From an uncultured Lachnospiraceae bacterium (GTDB lineage Bacteria > Bacillota > Clostridia > Lachnospirales > Lachnospiraceae): DNA of 47,822 bases. Positions 9,470-18,190 of this stretch are shown piece by piece (the stretch's first letter is position 1; every line of letters starts with the position of its first letter). The translations under genes were made by a program, and so were the position numbers. Under the pieces are notes generated by a model that made no database searches, had not been told where the DNA came from, and saw nothing but the letters and a program-made list of their open reading frames with translations. The stretch lies in the NCBI GenBank assembly GCA_902793845.1, contig CADBFE010000001.1, positions 83,221 through 131,042 of the forward strand, in the 5' to 3' direction.

Positions 9470-10705
9470 ATGATCGATCCGGATGAGAAGATGCTCACAT
9501 TAGAAAAATTTGAGGAAGCATCGGAGATAGTTAAAAAGGTTACTCTTGAGACAAAGCTTATATACAGTGATTATCTCAGCAAGCAGACAGGAGCCAAGGT
9601 TTATTTAAAACCCGAGAATATGCAGTTTACCGGAGCATACAAACTCCGCGGTGCGTATTACAAATCAAGCACCCTGTCAGAAGAGGAGAGAGCGAGAGGT
9701 GTCATCACGGCATCGGCAGGTAACCATGCCCAGGGCGTGGCATATGCCGCAAAATGCTATGGTATGAAGGCGACTATCGTTATGCCGACTACCACTCCTT
9801 TAATCAAAGTAAACCGTACAAAGAGTTTTGGAGCAGAGGTAATACTCCACGGTGATGTTTACGATGAGGCATGTGCCAAGGCTTATGAGCTGGCCAAGGA
9901 GCATGGATATACATTTATACATCCTTTTGACGATCTGGCAGTTGCAACAGGTCAGGGTACCATCGCAATGGAGATCATCAAGGAACTCCCTCTTGTGGAC
10001 TATATCCTCGTACCCATCGGTGGCGGCGGACTGGCAACAGGTGTATCAACACTTGCCAAGCTCCTCAATCCCAAGATTAAGGTAATAGGTGTAGAGCCTG
10101 CAGGAGCAGCCTGCATGAAGACATCTATAAATAACGGTCAGGTGACAACGCTTGATCATGTAAATACAATAGCCGACGGTACAGCAGTAAAGACTCCGGG
10201 ATCAAAGATATTCCCTTATATCCAGGAGAATATCGATGATATCCTCACTGTAGACGATCAGGATGTCATCGTATCATTCCTTGATATGGTCGAAAATCAC
10301 AAGATGGTAGTTGAAAACTCAGGACTCCTTACAGTAGCTGCATTAAAGCAGATGACTGATATCAAGGATAAAAAGGTTGTATCAATCCTCTCCGGCGGAA
10401 ACATGGATGTCATCACAATGTCATCTGTCGTACAGCAGGGACTGATCTTCAGAGACAGGATCTTTACCGTATCGGTACTCCTGCCGGATAAGCCGGGTGA
10501 GCTCTGCAGAGTATCAGGCGTCATAGCTGAGTGCAGTGGTAATGTAATCAAACTTGAGCACAACCAGTTTGTATCAACAAACAGAAATGCTGCAGTTGAG
10601 CTGCGTATCACTATTGAGGCATTTGGTACAGAGCATAAGAATCAGATCATGTCTGTCCTCGAGAAAGAGGGATTCCTGCCCAAACTCGTACGCACAAATA
10701 TTTAA
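9470..10705 (+). CDS. ilvA: Threonine ammonia-lyase (threonine dehydratase) with C-terminal ACT domain
   Basis: PLP enzyme converting threonine to 2-oxobutanoate and ammonia, feeding isoleucine synthesis or threonine catabolism. The PLP lysine lies in TGAYKLRGA (Lys58); the glycine-rich phosphate-binding loop is PIGGGGLATG. Residues after about 330 (FTVSVLLPDKPGELCRVSG) form an ACT-type regulatory domain, suggesting amino-acid feedback. The size (411 aa) fits the short single-ACT type, closer to TdcB-like enzymes than to the 500-residue biosynthetic form, so ilvA versus tdcB naming is uncertain. AGGAGG precedes the start; no T-box or leader peptide is visible. A strong terminator follows. Confidence 0.88.
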   Translation: MIDPDEKMLTLEKFEEASEIVKKVTLETKLIYSDYLSKQTGAKVYLKPENMQFTGAYKLRGAYYKSSTLSEEERARGVITASAGNHAQGVAYAAKCYGMKATIVMPTTTPLIKVNRTKSFGAEVILHGDVYDEACAKAYELAKEHGYTFIHPFDDLAVATGQGTIAMEIIKELPLVDYILVPIGGGGLATGVSTLAKLLNPKIKVIGVEPAGAACMKTSINNGQVTTLDHVNTIADGTAVKTPGSKIFPYIQENIDDILTVDDQDVIVSFLDMVENHKMVVENSGLLTVAALKQMTDIKDKKVVSILSGGNMDVITMSSVVQQGLIFRDRIFTVSVLLPDKPGELCRVSGVIAECSGNVIKLEHNQFVSTNRNAAVELRITIEAFGTEHKNQIMSVLEKEGFLPKLVRTNI

Positions 10706-10720
10706 TTGAAAATTTTGAAT

Positions 10721-10795
10721 GCATAAAAAATCTTCCCCTCCCACGCATTGAGCAGCGGAGCGTGCTCGCAGCGTGGGAGGGGATGTTTTTTATGC
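10721..10795. terminator. Long bidirectional terminator hairpin (shared-loop family, copy 1)
   Basis: The arms 10721-10746 and 10771-10795 pair over about 22 bp (GC-rich core CCCCTCCCACGC flanked by A-run and T-run) with a small asymmetric bulge. The 24-nt loop contains a nested GAGCA/TGCTC stem. Read on the - strand, the apex is ACGC-T...CTCAAT-GCGT, like the hairpins at 25997 and 28629. Confidence 0.85.
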
Positions 10796-10832
10796 TCACA
10801 GAAATAATTGAGATAGTGTAAAGAAAAAATAC

Positions 10833-10861
10833 TTGACACCCATTCGGCGATAGTATATTAT
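10833..10861 (+). promoter_or_regulatory. Promoter for the ylxM-ffh operon
   Basis: TTGACA (10833-10838), 17-nt spacer, TATTAT (10856-10861). It lies 33 bp upstream of the ylxM start and downstream of the ilvA terminator. Confidence 0.7.
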
Positions 10862-10893
10862 ACTCAAGGATGTAAAAGAGGCAGGTTTTTATC

Positions 10894-11235
10894 GTGGAAA
10901 AGATTGTTGAGCAGGGAATTTTATATGATTTTTACGGTCCGCTCCTCAATGACCATCAGAAGGATATATACGAAGCGTACGTATATGACAACATGTCTCT
11001 CTCAGAACTTGCATCGGAGCAGGGCGTATCGAGACAGGCAGTCCATGATATTATAAAGCGCTGTGATGCACTCCTAAAAGGATATGAAGAAAAGCTCGGC
11101 CTGGTAAAGAGATTTAATGTCAGCAAAGATAAACTGATCAGGTTAAAGAGTCTCATCGATGATATGACTGATATCAATGAGGACAGTCATAAAGAGATGA
11201 CAGACATGATAAACGGGCTGATTGATGAGATATAG
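10894..11235 (+). CDS. ylxM: YlxM/p13-like helix-turn-helix protein (UPF0122)
   Basis: A 113-residue sigma-70 region-4-like protein. The HTH reads LSELASEQGVSRQAVHDIIKR at about residues 33-53, after a YGPLLNDHQKDIYEAY segment typical of YlxM. In streptococci and Bacillus the homolog sits in front of ffh and is linked to the SRP pathway; here it is 13 nt upstream of ffh. The start codon is GTG, with GAGGCAGG upstream. Confidence 0.92.
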   Translation: MEKIVEQGILYDFYGPLLNDHQKDIYEAYVYDNMSLSELASEQGVSRQAVHDIIKRCDALLKGYEEKLGLVKRFNVSKDKLIRLKSLIDDMTDINEDSHKEMTDMINGLIDEI

Positions 11236-11248
11236 AGGTATATGACAC

Positions 11249-12601
11249 ATGGCATTTGAAAGCCTCAGTGATAAACTTCAAAATGTATTTAGGAAGCTTC
11301 GGGGAAAGGGGCGACTGACAGAAGCCGATGTTAAAGAGGCTATGAAGGAAGTCAAGATGGCACTCCTCGAGGCCGATGTAAACTTCAAGGTCGTAAAGCA
11401 GTTTGTAAAGACTGTTGAGGAAAAGGCTGTCGGCGAGAATGTCCTCACCGGACTCAACCCGGGACAGATGGTCATCAAGATCGTTAATGAAGAGATGACC
11501 GCTCTCATGGGCAGCGACACCACAGAGATAGAGTTTCAGCCCGGTAAAGCCATTACGATAATCATGATGGCCGGACTACAGGGTGCAGGTAAGACGACGA
11601 CTACCGCAAAGCTTGCAGGCAAGTTTAAGCAAAAGGGCAAGAGACCGCTCCTCGTAGCATGTGACGTATACAGACCTGCTGCTATAGAGCAGTTAAAGAT
11701 AAACGGTGCCAAGCAGGAAGTCGAGGTATTCTCGATGGGTACCGACAACAGTCCTGTAGATATAGCTAAAGCCGCTATCGTACACGCTGAGAAAAACAAT
11801 CAGAACGTTGTCATCATAGATACGGCAGGACGTCTTCATATAGATGAGTCCATGATGGACGAGTTAAAGCAGATTAAAGAAGCTGTAGGTGTACACCAGA
11901 CACTCCTCGTAGTTGATGCCATGACAGGTCAGGATGCCGTCAATGTGGCAAAAGAGTTTGATGAGAAAGTCGGTGTAACGGGTATTATCTTATCAAAGAT
12001 GGACGGCGATACCAGAGGTGGTGCTGCCATATCAGTAAAGGCAGTAACCGGCAAACCTATCCTCTACGTAGGTATGGGTGAAAAGCTCTCCGATCTCGAG
12101 CAGTTTTATCCGGACCGTATGGCCAGCCGTATCCTCGGTATGGGCGACGTACTGACTCTCATTGAAAAGGCTCAGGAAAACATATCGCTGGACGCTGAAA
12201 AAGAGCGTGACATGGCCAGCCGTATGAAGAAGGGCAAGTTTGATTTCAATGACTATCTGGAATCAATGAAGCAGATGAGAAACCTCGGCGGTCTCGCAGG
12301 TATACTTAATCTCCTCCCAGGCATGGGTATGGGTATAAAGACCGGAGATATTGATACTGACGCAGGCGAGAAACAGCTTAAGCAGACTGAGGCGATCATT
12401 TACTCAATGACACCGGCAGAGCGCTCCAATCCAAAACTGTTAAATCCCAGAAGGAAATACAGGATCGCGAAAGGCGCCGGCGTGGATATAGCAGTAGTAA
12501 ACAGATTCATCAAACAGTTTGAGCAGTCTCAGAAGATGATGAAGCAGATGCCGGGCATGATGAAGGGCTTTGGCAAAAGAGGTATGAGATTTCCTTTTTA
12601 G
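11249..12601 (+). CDS. ffh: Signal recognition particle GTPase Ffh (SRP54)
   Basis: Binds signal sequences and 4.5S/6S SRP RNA and pairs with FtsY (8240). N domain at residues 1-90; G domain with GLQGAGKTT (109-117), DTAGRLH (about 190) and SKMDGDTRGG (about 249). The methionine-rich M domain ends KQMPGMMKGFGKRGMRFPF. The length of 450 aa is normal. It is followed by rpsP, as in Bacillus. Confidence 0.97.
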   Translation: MAFESLSDKLQNVFRKLRGKGRLTEADVKEAMKEVKMALLEADVNFKVVKQFVKTVEEKAVGENVLTGLNPGQMVIKIVNEEMTALMGSDTTEIEFQPGKAITIIMMAGLQGAGKTTTTAKLAGKFKQKGKRPLLVACDVYRPAAIEQLKINGAKQEVEVFSMGTDNSPVDIAKAAIVHAEKNNQNVVIIDTAGRLHIDESMMDELKQIKEAVGVHQTLLVVDAMTGQDAVNVAKEFDEKVGVTGIILSKMDGDTRGGAAISVKAVTGKPILYVGMGEKLSDLEQFYPDRMASRILGMGDVLTLIEKAQENISLDAEKERDMASRMKKGKFDFNDYLESMKQMRNLGGLAGILNLLPGMGMGIKTGDIDTDAGEKQLKQTEAIIYSMTPAERSNPKLLNPRRKYRIAKGAGVDIAVVNRFIKQFEQSQKMMKQMPGMMKGFGKRGMRFPF

Positions 12602-12654
12602 GAATTCAAATAAATAATAAAAATATATAACTAAATTTTCGGAGGAAAAGAAAA

Positions 12655-12900
12655 ATGGCAGTTAAGATCAGACTTACAAGAATGGGTAAGAAGAGAGAGC
12701 CTATCTACAGAATCGTTGTAGCTGACGGCAGAAACGCAAGAGACGGAAAGTGCATCGAGGAGATCGGTACATACAATCCCAATACAGATCCCAGCACATA
12801 CAAGGTAGATGCTGAGAAGGCTAAGAAGTGGCTCAACAACGGTGCTCAGCCTACAGAAGTAGTTAGCAAGATTTTCAAGCTCGCTGGTATTGAGAAATAA
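12655..12900 (+). CDS. rpsP: 30S ribosomal protein S16
   Basis: An 81-residue small-subunit protein starting [22 protein letters not shown], the S16 signature. CGGAGGAAAAG precedes the ATG. It lies between ffh and khpA in the conserved ffh-rpsP-khpA-rimM-trmD order. Confidence 0.97.
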   Translation: MAVKIRLTRMGKKREPIYRIVVADGRNARDGKCIEEIGTYNPNTDPSTYKVDAEKAKKWLNNGAQPTEVVSKIFKLAGIEK

Positions 12901-12926
12901 TCTCACTTTTTGCAGGAGGTTTGCAG

Positions 12927-13157
12927 ATGAAAGAATTAGTTGAAGTAATCGCAAAAGCTCTCGTTGAAAAGCCTGATGAAGTAGTCGTAACCGAGAAGGT
13001 AAACGGCAGACGTACAACAGTGATGCTTAAAGTTGCTCCTTCCGATATGGGTAAAGTCATCGGAAAGCAGGGAAGAATTGCAAAGGCTATACGAAGCGTT
13101 GTGAAAGCGGCGTCAATGAAGCAGAACATCTTTGTGGATGTTGAGATCATTGAATAA
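12927..13157 (+). CDS. khpA: KH-domain RNA-binding protein KhpA (YlqC)
   Basis: A 76-residue single KH domain protein. The GxxG loop is in GKVIGKQGRIAKAIR. KhpA partners with KhpB/Jag to bind RNA and influences division and envelope genes in streptococci. A TTG at 12921 is in frame, but AGGAGG at 12914-12919 is correctly spaced (7 nt) from the ATG at 12927. A terminator-like hairpin follows before rimM. Confidence 0.92.
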   Translation: MKELVEVIAKALVEKPDEVVVTEKVNGRRTTVMLKVAPSDMGKVIGKQGRIAKAIRSVVKAASMKQNIFVDVEIIE

Positions 13158-13169
13158 TTAAATCATAAT

Positions 13170-13196
13170 CCCCGGGTAATATATCCCGGGGTGTTT
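13170..13196 (+). terminator. Terminator between khpA and rimM
   Basis: CCCCGGG (13170-13176) and CCCGGGG (13185-13191) with an 8-nt AT loop, then TGTTTTG. The T-run is interrupted, so read-through into rimM-trmD is likely. It overlaps an upstream in-frame GTG of rimM, which argues against that GTG being the start. Confidence 0.65.
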
Positions 13197-13223
13197 TGTA
13201 TTAAAAAGGACTATATTATCAGT

Positions 13224-13748
13224 ATGGATGAAAACAGATTAAATACAGATGACATGTTCAGAGTGGGCGTGATCACAGAACCCCACGGTATCAAGGGAGA
13301 GGTAAAGGTATATCCGACTACGGATGATCCGATGCGCCTCGGTAAATTAAATGAAATATATATGATGGATAAAGAGCCTGTATTGCTGCACCCCGTGTCT
13401 GTAAGGGCTCAAAAGAATCTGCTCATCATGAGTTTCAAGGAGTTTAAATCAAGAAATGATGTGGAGGGACTCCGGAAAAAAGAACTCTATGTGACAAGGG
13501 AAAATGCAGTGCCTCTTGAGGAGGGCGAATATTATATATCAGATCTTTGTTCACTAAAGGCTATAGATGAAGACGGAAATGAACTCGGAGATGTGACGGA
13601 AGTATACAGGACAGGAGCCAATGATGTATACGAGATAACAAAACCTGACGGAAAGACATTACTCCTGCCTGCTATCCCCCAGTGTATACTGGATATAAAT
13701 ATCGATGAGGGATTTATGCGGGTCCACGTAATGGAAGGCTTGGAATAA
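13224..13748 (+). CDS. rimM: Ribosome maturation factor RimM
   Basis: A 174-residue 16S rRNA processing factor that helps assemble the 30S head, binding S19. The N-terminal RimM barrel begins FRVGVITEPHGIKGEVKV; the PRC-barrel part contains TGANDVYEI and LLLPAIPQCILDI. The frame also opens at a GTG (13191), but that lies inside the terminator stem; ATG 13224 with AAAAGGA upstream (long spacing) is chosen. trmD starts 1 nt after its stop. Confidence 0.93.
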   Translation: MDENRLNTDDMFRVGVITEPHGIKGEVKVYPTTDDPMRLGKLNEIYMMDKEPVLLHPVSVRAQKNLLIMSFKEFKSRNDVEGLRKKELYVTRENAVPLEEGEYYISDLCSLKAIDEDGNELGDVTEVYRTGANDVYEITKPDGKTLLLPAIPQCILDINIDEGFMRVHVMEGLE

Positions 13749-13749
13749 A

Positions 13750-14475
13750 ATGAATTTTCATGTAATGACACTTTTTCCTGATATGATCAGGGAAGCGATG
13801 AATACAAGTATCATAAAGCGTGCCATGGAGGCAGGAAAGATAGGACTTAATGCGGTAGATATTAGGGACTACACTGCCAATAAGCACAACCGTGTGGATG
13901 ATTACACATATGGAGGCGGAGCAGGCATGCTCATGCAGGCCCAGCCTGTATACGACTGCTACAAAGCCATCACAAAGGATATGACAGGTGACGTAACTGT
14001 AATATATGTGAGCCCCCAGGGCAGGGTATTTGATCAGAAGATGGCTTTTGAGTACTCGAAAAAAGAGGATATCATCATACTCTGCGGTCATTATGAAGGG
14101 ATAGATGAGCGGGTCCTTGAAGAAATCGTCACCGACACCGTATCAATAGGAGACTATGTCCTGACCGGAGGTGAGCTGCCGGCCCTTGTCATGATGGATG
14201 CCATAGCCAGGCTCGTACCCGGAGTACTCAGCAATGATGAGTCATATATGACTGAGTCATTTTCTGACGGACTCCTTGAATACCCTCAGTATACAAGGCC
14301 GGAAGAATGGATGGGCAAGAATGTACCACCGGTCCTCTTATCGGGACATCATGTAAATATTGAGAAATGGAGACATGAACAGTCCCTTATCCGCACAAAA
14401 GAGCGCAGGCCGGATCTTTACGAAAAATATATAAATGCCGAGAAGGATCCCGACTCAGCAAAATTACATGTGTAA
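13750..14475 (+). CDS. trmD: tRNA (guanine-N1-)-methyltransferase TrmD
   Basis: Methylates G37 of tRNAs to prevent +1 frameshifting. 241 aa, with the SPOUT-knot segments YVSPQGRVFDQ, LCGHYEGIDERV and SIGDYVLTGGELPAL. It is translated directly after rimM with a 1-nt gap. Its stop codon lies within a 24-bp palindrome (14458-14481). Confidence 0.97.
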   Translation: MNFHVMTLFPDMIREAMNTSIIKRAMEAGKIGLNAVDIRDYTANKHNRVDDYTYGGGAGMLMQAQPVYDCYKAITKDMTGDVTVIYVSPQGRVFDQKMAFEYSKKEDIIILCGHYEGIDERVLEEIVTDTVSIGDYVLTGGELPALVMMDAIARLVPGVLSNDESYMTESFSDGLLEYPQYTRPEEWMGKNVPPVLLSGHHVNIEKWRHEQSLIRTKERRPDLYEKYINAEKDPDSAKLHV

Positions 14476-14481
14476 TTTTGC
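14458..14481. promoter_or_regulatory. Palindrome at the trmD stop / upstream of the ABC operon
   Basis: GCAAAATTAC (14458-14467), ATGT, GTAATTTTGC (14472-14481) is a perfect 24-bp palindrome ending 16 bp before the next start codon. There is no T-run, so it is more likely an operator or mRNA-stability hairpin than a terminator. Confidence 0.45.
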
Positions 14482-14497
14482 TTCGCGGAGGTAAAAA

Positions 14498-15313
14498 ATG
14501 ATTAAGGCAAGCGGTTTATGCAAGAAATTCAGAAGAATTCAGAATGCAGAAAACGAAAAGAAAAAAATCATAAATAAAAATGTGGAATTTTACGCAGTTG
14601 ATCATGTGGATATAGAAGCAGGCAAGGGCGAGATAGTAGGTATACTGGGCCCTAATGGTGCCGGCAAGACTACGCTCCTGCGTATGCTCGGATGTCTCAT
14701 GGAACCGACTGAGGGAGAGATCATAATCACCGATGATTATGACAATATAATAAATGACACAAGTGACAAGAAAAGGCGTATAGGTTACCTGTCAGGAAAT
14801 ACAAAGCTTTATCACAGATTTTCCATAAGGGAGATGCTTAAGATGATGGGAGATATATACGGGCTCCCCGGTGAAGTAATAAAGGAGCGTATTGATAATA
14901 TCTGCGAAATCCTTAAGATGGAGGACTTTATCGACAACAGGATTGAACGTCTGTCTACAGGCCAGACCCAGAGAGCAAATATATCAAGGTGTCTGATCCA
15001 TATGCCTGACATTTATATTTTTGACGAACCTACGCTCGGACTTGATATCATCAGCAGTCAGTCCATCATAGAGTTTATGAAATCCGAAAAGGAAAAGGGC
15101 AAGACCATATTATACTCGACTCACTATATGGAGGAAGCCCAGTATCTGTGTGACAGGATAGTGATGATGAACCATGGAAAGATCACTGCGACGGGATCTC
15201 CTGCTTCATTGATGGAAGAGACCTGTACCAATAATTTAAGAGACGCATTTCTGGCTGTTTCAGAAATGGGTATAAAAGAAGATGAGATAAAGGGGGACGA
15301 AGATGAACAGTAA
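14498..15313 (+). CDS. ABC transporter ATP-binding protein (NatA-like)
   Basis: A 271-residue ABC-2 exporter ATPase. Walker A GPNGAGKT is at 51-58, signature LSTGQTQRANISR at about 150, and Walker B IYIFDEPTLGLD follows. The signature has T-G-Q in place of GGQ, an accepted variant. It overlaps the following permease gene by 11 bp, so the pair is coupled. GGAGG precedes the ATG. By pairing with a NatB-type permease it probably exports an ion, drug or peptide; substrate unknown. Confidence 0.9.
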   Translation: MIKASGLCKKFRRIQNAENEKKKIINKNVEFYAVDHVDIEAGKGEIVGILGPNGAGKTTLLRMLGCLMEPTEGEIIITDDYDNIINDTSDKKRRIGYLSGNTKLYHRFSIREMLKMMGDIYGLPGEVIKERIDNICEILKMEDFIDNRIERLSTGQTQRANISRCLIHMPDIYIFDEPTLGLDIISSQSIIEFMKSEKEKGKTILYSTHYMEEAQYLCDRIVMMNHGKITATGSPASLMEETCTNNLRDAFLAVSEMGIKEDEIKGDEDEQ

Positions 15314-17378
15314 AGTCATTAAATCCCTTTATAAAAAAGAAATACTGGATGTACTCAGGGATAAAAAGACACTCCTGATGATGATAGTGGTGCCGCTTGT
15401 CCTCTATCCCCTTTTGTTTTTGTGTTCAATGTACCTGGCCAGTTCAATAATGAGCGAGAGTACTGCCCACTCGTACAGCATCTGCTGCGAGGGTGTTGAT
15501 GACCCGAAGGCCATGGAGAACTTTATCTTTGAAAAGAGTGCAGATTACAATTATGAGTTTTGCTTTATTGATTCCCTCTCCATGAACGGACTGCCGGAGG
15601 ATATCTCTAATGAGGAAAAATATACACTTGCTCTTCAGAACAGATTAATAGATGCATATATCATCCAGACAACTGATGATACGGACTTCAGGGCTGTTTA
15701 TGAGATCTATTTTTACTCTTCAGACAGCCAGTCAAATACTGCCGCTTCCATGATATCTGATATGCTAAAGGAATACGGAGAGTATGTGAGAGTAAAGAAT
15801 GTATCTGCTGCCGGACTTGACCCGGAGAGAATACTCGATTCCGTAAAATACACATTTAAGGACCTGTCCACCCATGAAGAGACTGTGGGCAGTCTGTTTG
15901 GATATATCATCCCGTTTTTGCTGATAGCCAGCGTACTGATGGGAGCCATGTATCCTGCAATCGACGTGACGGCAGGAGAAAAGGAGAGAGGTACTTTGGA
16001 GACTCTGCTCACGCTCCCCGTTAAAAATATTGAGCTTATATTCAGTAAATTTCTGGCGACGGCAACAGTAGCTTCCGGAGCGGCATTTTTAAATGTGCTT
16101 TCTATGGGCATTATAGGCGGATATTTCTACGGTAGTATGTCGGCTGCAACCGATACACTTAAGGATTTCTCGATAGGAGTATATGTGCCGGCGATACTCA
16201 TCACGCTGGTGGCGGCATGCCTCTTTGCGATGTTCTGCTCGGCACTGTGCCTGTTTGTATGTATATTTGCCAAGAGCTTTAAGGAAGCCCAGAACTATAC
16301 GACACCGGTTATGGTAGTGATGATGCTGGCCGGTATGGCAGGTATGCTTCCCGGTCTTGAACTGAATGAAAAGACTGTATGGATACCTGTTGTAAATGTG
16401 GCGCTCCTTATCGTGAAGCTGTTTTCATTTAAGTTTGAGGCGGCCCTCATACTCGAAGTACTCGTGGCAAACCTTGCATACAGCCTGATATTTGTGGTCA
16501 TAATGGCCAGGACATTTAAGTCAGAGGGCATACTCTTTGGTGATGGCAGCGAAGGTATTCATATCATAGAGAGCAGAAAGGATATGAAAGAGAATCAGAT
16601 ACCTGGAATAGGCGATCTGATCCTGCTTTTCTCTGTGCTGCTCATCGTACTGATGATGGCAGGGTCTCTGCTGACTATTAAATTCGGACTTGTGGGTGTG
16701 ATACTTCAGCAGCTCCTGATAGCAGCCATCACTCTTTTGTACGGATGGTATATAAAGACAGACTTTAAGAAAGTATTTGCTTTTAATAAGCCGCAGATTA
16801 AAAACATACTGGCCGGCACCGTCATGTGGGCAGGCGCATATATTATCATGAATATAGTCGCATTGTTCCTGGCAATGTTTTTCCCGGAGAGCGCCGATGC
16901 TGCAGATTCCATGGTGATGTCGCTCCTTGACAACAGCAATATTGTATTTATCCTGATCGCTACGGCGCTGATGCCGGCTGTTTGCGAGGAAATAGCATTC
17001 AGGGGATTCCTTTTCGGAACTCTTAAAAACAGATATAAGATAGTTTCGGCTATTCTGATCACCGGTATTATATTCGGTGCATATCACATGAATTTTGTTA
17101 AGCTCTTTGCGGTAGGAATCCTTGGCGCCATAAACGCATACTGTTTATATAAATCAGACAGTATATTTGTGCCGATGTGGATGCATCTTTTAAACAATTC
17201 GTTTGCCATGATACTGGCTGTGAAATCAGACTGGTTTGAGCAGTATATACCTTTCCTTACGGCAGAGCATTACAGTGTGCCCCAGATGCTTATCCTGGCA
17301 GTATGCGGTATAGTTTTGACTGCAGCGGGCTTTATATTATTTGAATATATAGGCAGAAAGAAAAATAAAGCGAAATAA
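15303..17378 (+). CDS. ABC-2 permease (NatB-like) fused to a CPBP intramembrane protease domain
   Basis: A 691-residue polytopic membrane protein. Residues 1-400 form an ABC-2/NatB permease: one N-terminal helix, a large external loop, then about five helices around GEKERGTLETLLTLPV. After a linker, residues 430-690 form a CPBP (Abi/CAAX-protease) domain with the three expected motifs: CEEIAFRG at about 561-568, FGAYHMNF at about 592-599, and HLLNNS near 625. CPBP enzymes are glutamic intramembrane proteases. Fusion to an ABC exporter permease suggests processing coupled to export. The frame is intact with no sign of an artefactual join. Confidence 0.88.
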   Translation: MNSKVIKSLYKKEILDVLRDKKTLLMMIVVPLVLYPLLFLCSMYLASSIMSESTAHSYSICCEGVDDPKAMENFIFEKSADYNYEFCFIDSLSMNGLPEDISNEEKYTLALQNRLIDAYIIQTTDDTDFRAVYEIYFYSSDSQSNTAASMISDMLKEYGEYVRVKNVSAAGLDPERILDSVKYTFKDLSTHEETVGSLFGYIIPFLLIASVLMGAMYPAIDVTAGEKERGTLETLLTLPVKNIELIFSKFLATATVASGAAFLNVLSMGIIGGYFYGSMSAATDTLKDFSIGVYVPAILITLVAACLFAMFCSALCLFVCIFAKSFKEAQNYTTPVMVVMMLAGMAGMLPGLELNEKTVWIPVVNVALLIVKLFSFKFEAALILEVLVANLAYSLIFVVIMARTFKSEGILFGDGSEGIHIIESRKDMKENQIPGIGDLILLFSVLLIVLMMAGSLLTIKFGLVGVILQQLLIAAITLLYGWYIKTDFKKVFAFNKPQIKNILAGTVMWAGAYIIMNIVALFLAMFFPESADAADSMVMSLLDNSNIVFILIATALMPAVCEEIAFRGFLFGTLKNRYKIVSAILITGIIFGAYHMNFVKLFAVGILGAINAYCLYKSDSIFVPMWMHLLNNSFAMILAVKSDWFEQYIPFLTAEHYSVPQMLILAVCGIVLTAAGFILFEYIGRKKNKAK

Positions 17379-17405
17379 GCCGCAAATCCGCATAAAATAA
17401 GCGTA

Positions 17406-17435
17406 TTGACAATGTTTTTTTAGGGAAGGTATAAT
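17406..17435 (+). promoter_or_regulatory. Promoter for the 17.5-kb membrane protein gene
   Basis: TTGACA (17406-17411), 18-nt spacer, perfect TATAAT (17430-17435), just after the permease gene. It indicates a separate transcription unit. Confidence 0.75.
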
Positions 17436-17494
17436 GATAATCGGTGTGTCGCAGGGGCATACCGATATTATTTTTAAGAGGGAGAATAGTCAGA

Positions 17495-18007
17495 ATGGCA
17501 AAAAAGAATGTTGAAGAAAAAATGGTTTTTAATGATGCAAGGTACGCAATGGATATTAAGAATAATGCAGAAGAAGCGCTTGCCAAATGTCAGAGTGGTT
17601 TTAAAAGTGTTTTAATAGCACAGGGACTTTGGCTTTGCTGTCAGTTTTTGCCCGGTTTACTTGGAAACTCCGATTTGGGCGGAGTGATATTTTTAGTATT
17701 TTTTGTTGCTGCAATTATTATGACATGTATCGCTTTTACTAAATGCGGTGGTATGAAAAGAATAATGGGTTCATTATTTGGATTCTCAAAGAAAATAGCA
17801 AAATTCGGATGGTTTATTACACCATTCCCGATAGATATTGCCACAGGACTTGTATGTATGATGGTGGGATGCATCGGCCTTCCTATTTTATGTTTCTTTT
17901 ATCCGATTATTACGTATTTGATCAATACAAGCAGTCTTAAAAAAGAAATTAAGGAAGCGGACGAATATCTTAAATACTGTGATCCGGTTCCGACTGCTGA
18001 AGAATAA
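17495..18007 (+). CDS. Small integral membrane protein of unknown function
   Basis: 170 residues. A charged N-terminal segment of about 45 residues precedes a helix near QGLWLCCQFLPGLLG, a second (GGVIFLVFFVAAIIMTCIAF) and a third hydrophobic pair (IDIATGLVCMMVGCIGLPIL / FFYPIITYLI), ending in an acidic tail. The frame extends upstream to 17444, but that segment overlaps the promoter's transcription start zone. ATG 17495 with AGAGGGAG (10-nt spacing) is the credible start. No family recognised. An AT-rich inverted repeat (18008-18040) may end the transcript. Confidence 0.75.
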   Translation: MAKKNVEEKMVFNDARYAMDIKNNAEEALAKCQSGFKSVLIAQGLWLCCQFLPGLLGNSDLGGVIFLVFFVAAIIMTCIAFTKCGGMKRIMGSLFGFSKKIAKFGWFITPFPIDIATGLVCMMVGCIGLPILCFFYPIITYLINTSSLKKEIKEADEYLKYCDPVPTAEE

Positions 18008-18059
18008 TATTTTGATTTTTCGATATAATCAAAATATATAAAATTAAATAAATATATAG

Positions 18060-18190
18060 TTGATTTATTCCTGGCTATGTGATAATCTATAAAAGTTGCG
18101 AGTAAAGAGATGTTCCGCTGTTACAGATTTTATAAGTATTTTCGAATATAAAGTATTAAGAACGTCCGATGAAACACAGGAGGAAATAAA
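18060..18190 (+). promoter_or_regulatory. rplS promoter and leader (possible L19 leader)
   Basis: TTGATT (18060-18065) and an extended -10 TGTGATAAT (18078-18086) precede a leader of about 100 nt. The leader contains GATGTTCCGCTGTTAC and AACGTCCGATGAAACACAGG just before AGGAGG and the rplS ATG. Ribosomal protein L19 leaders exist in Firmicutes at exactly this position. I cannot fold or align it here, so membership is a guess. Confidence 0.35.

Noticed and set aside
9440..9470. T-box or attenuator before ilvA; likewise before tyrS
   Set aside because: The intergenic spaces are too short and contain no anti-terminator-like structures.
13191..13223. Upstream GTG start for rimM
   Set aside because: It lies in the khpA terminator stem; ATG 13224 gives the normal protein length.
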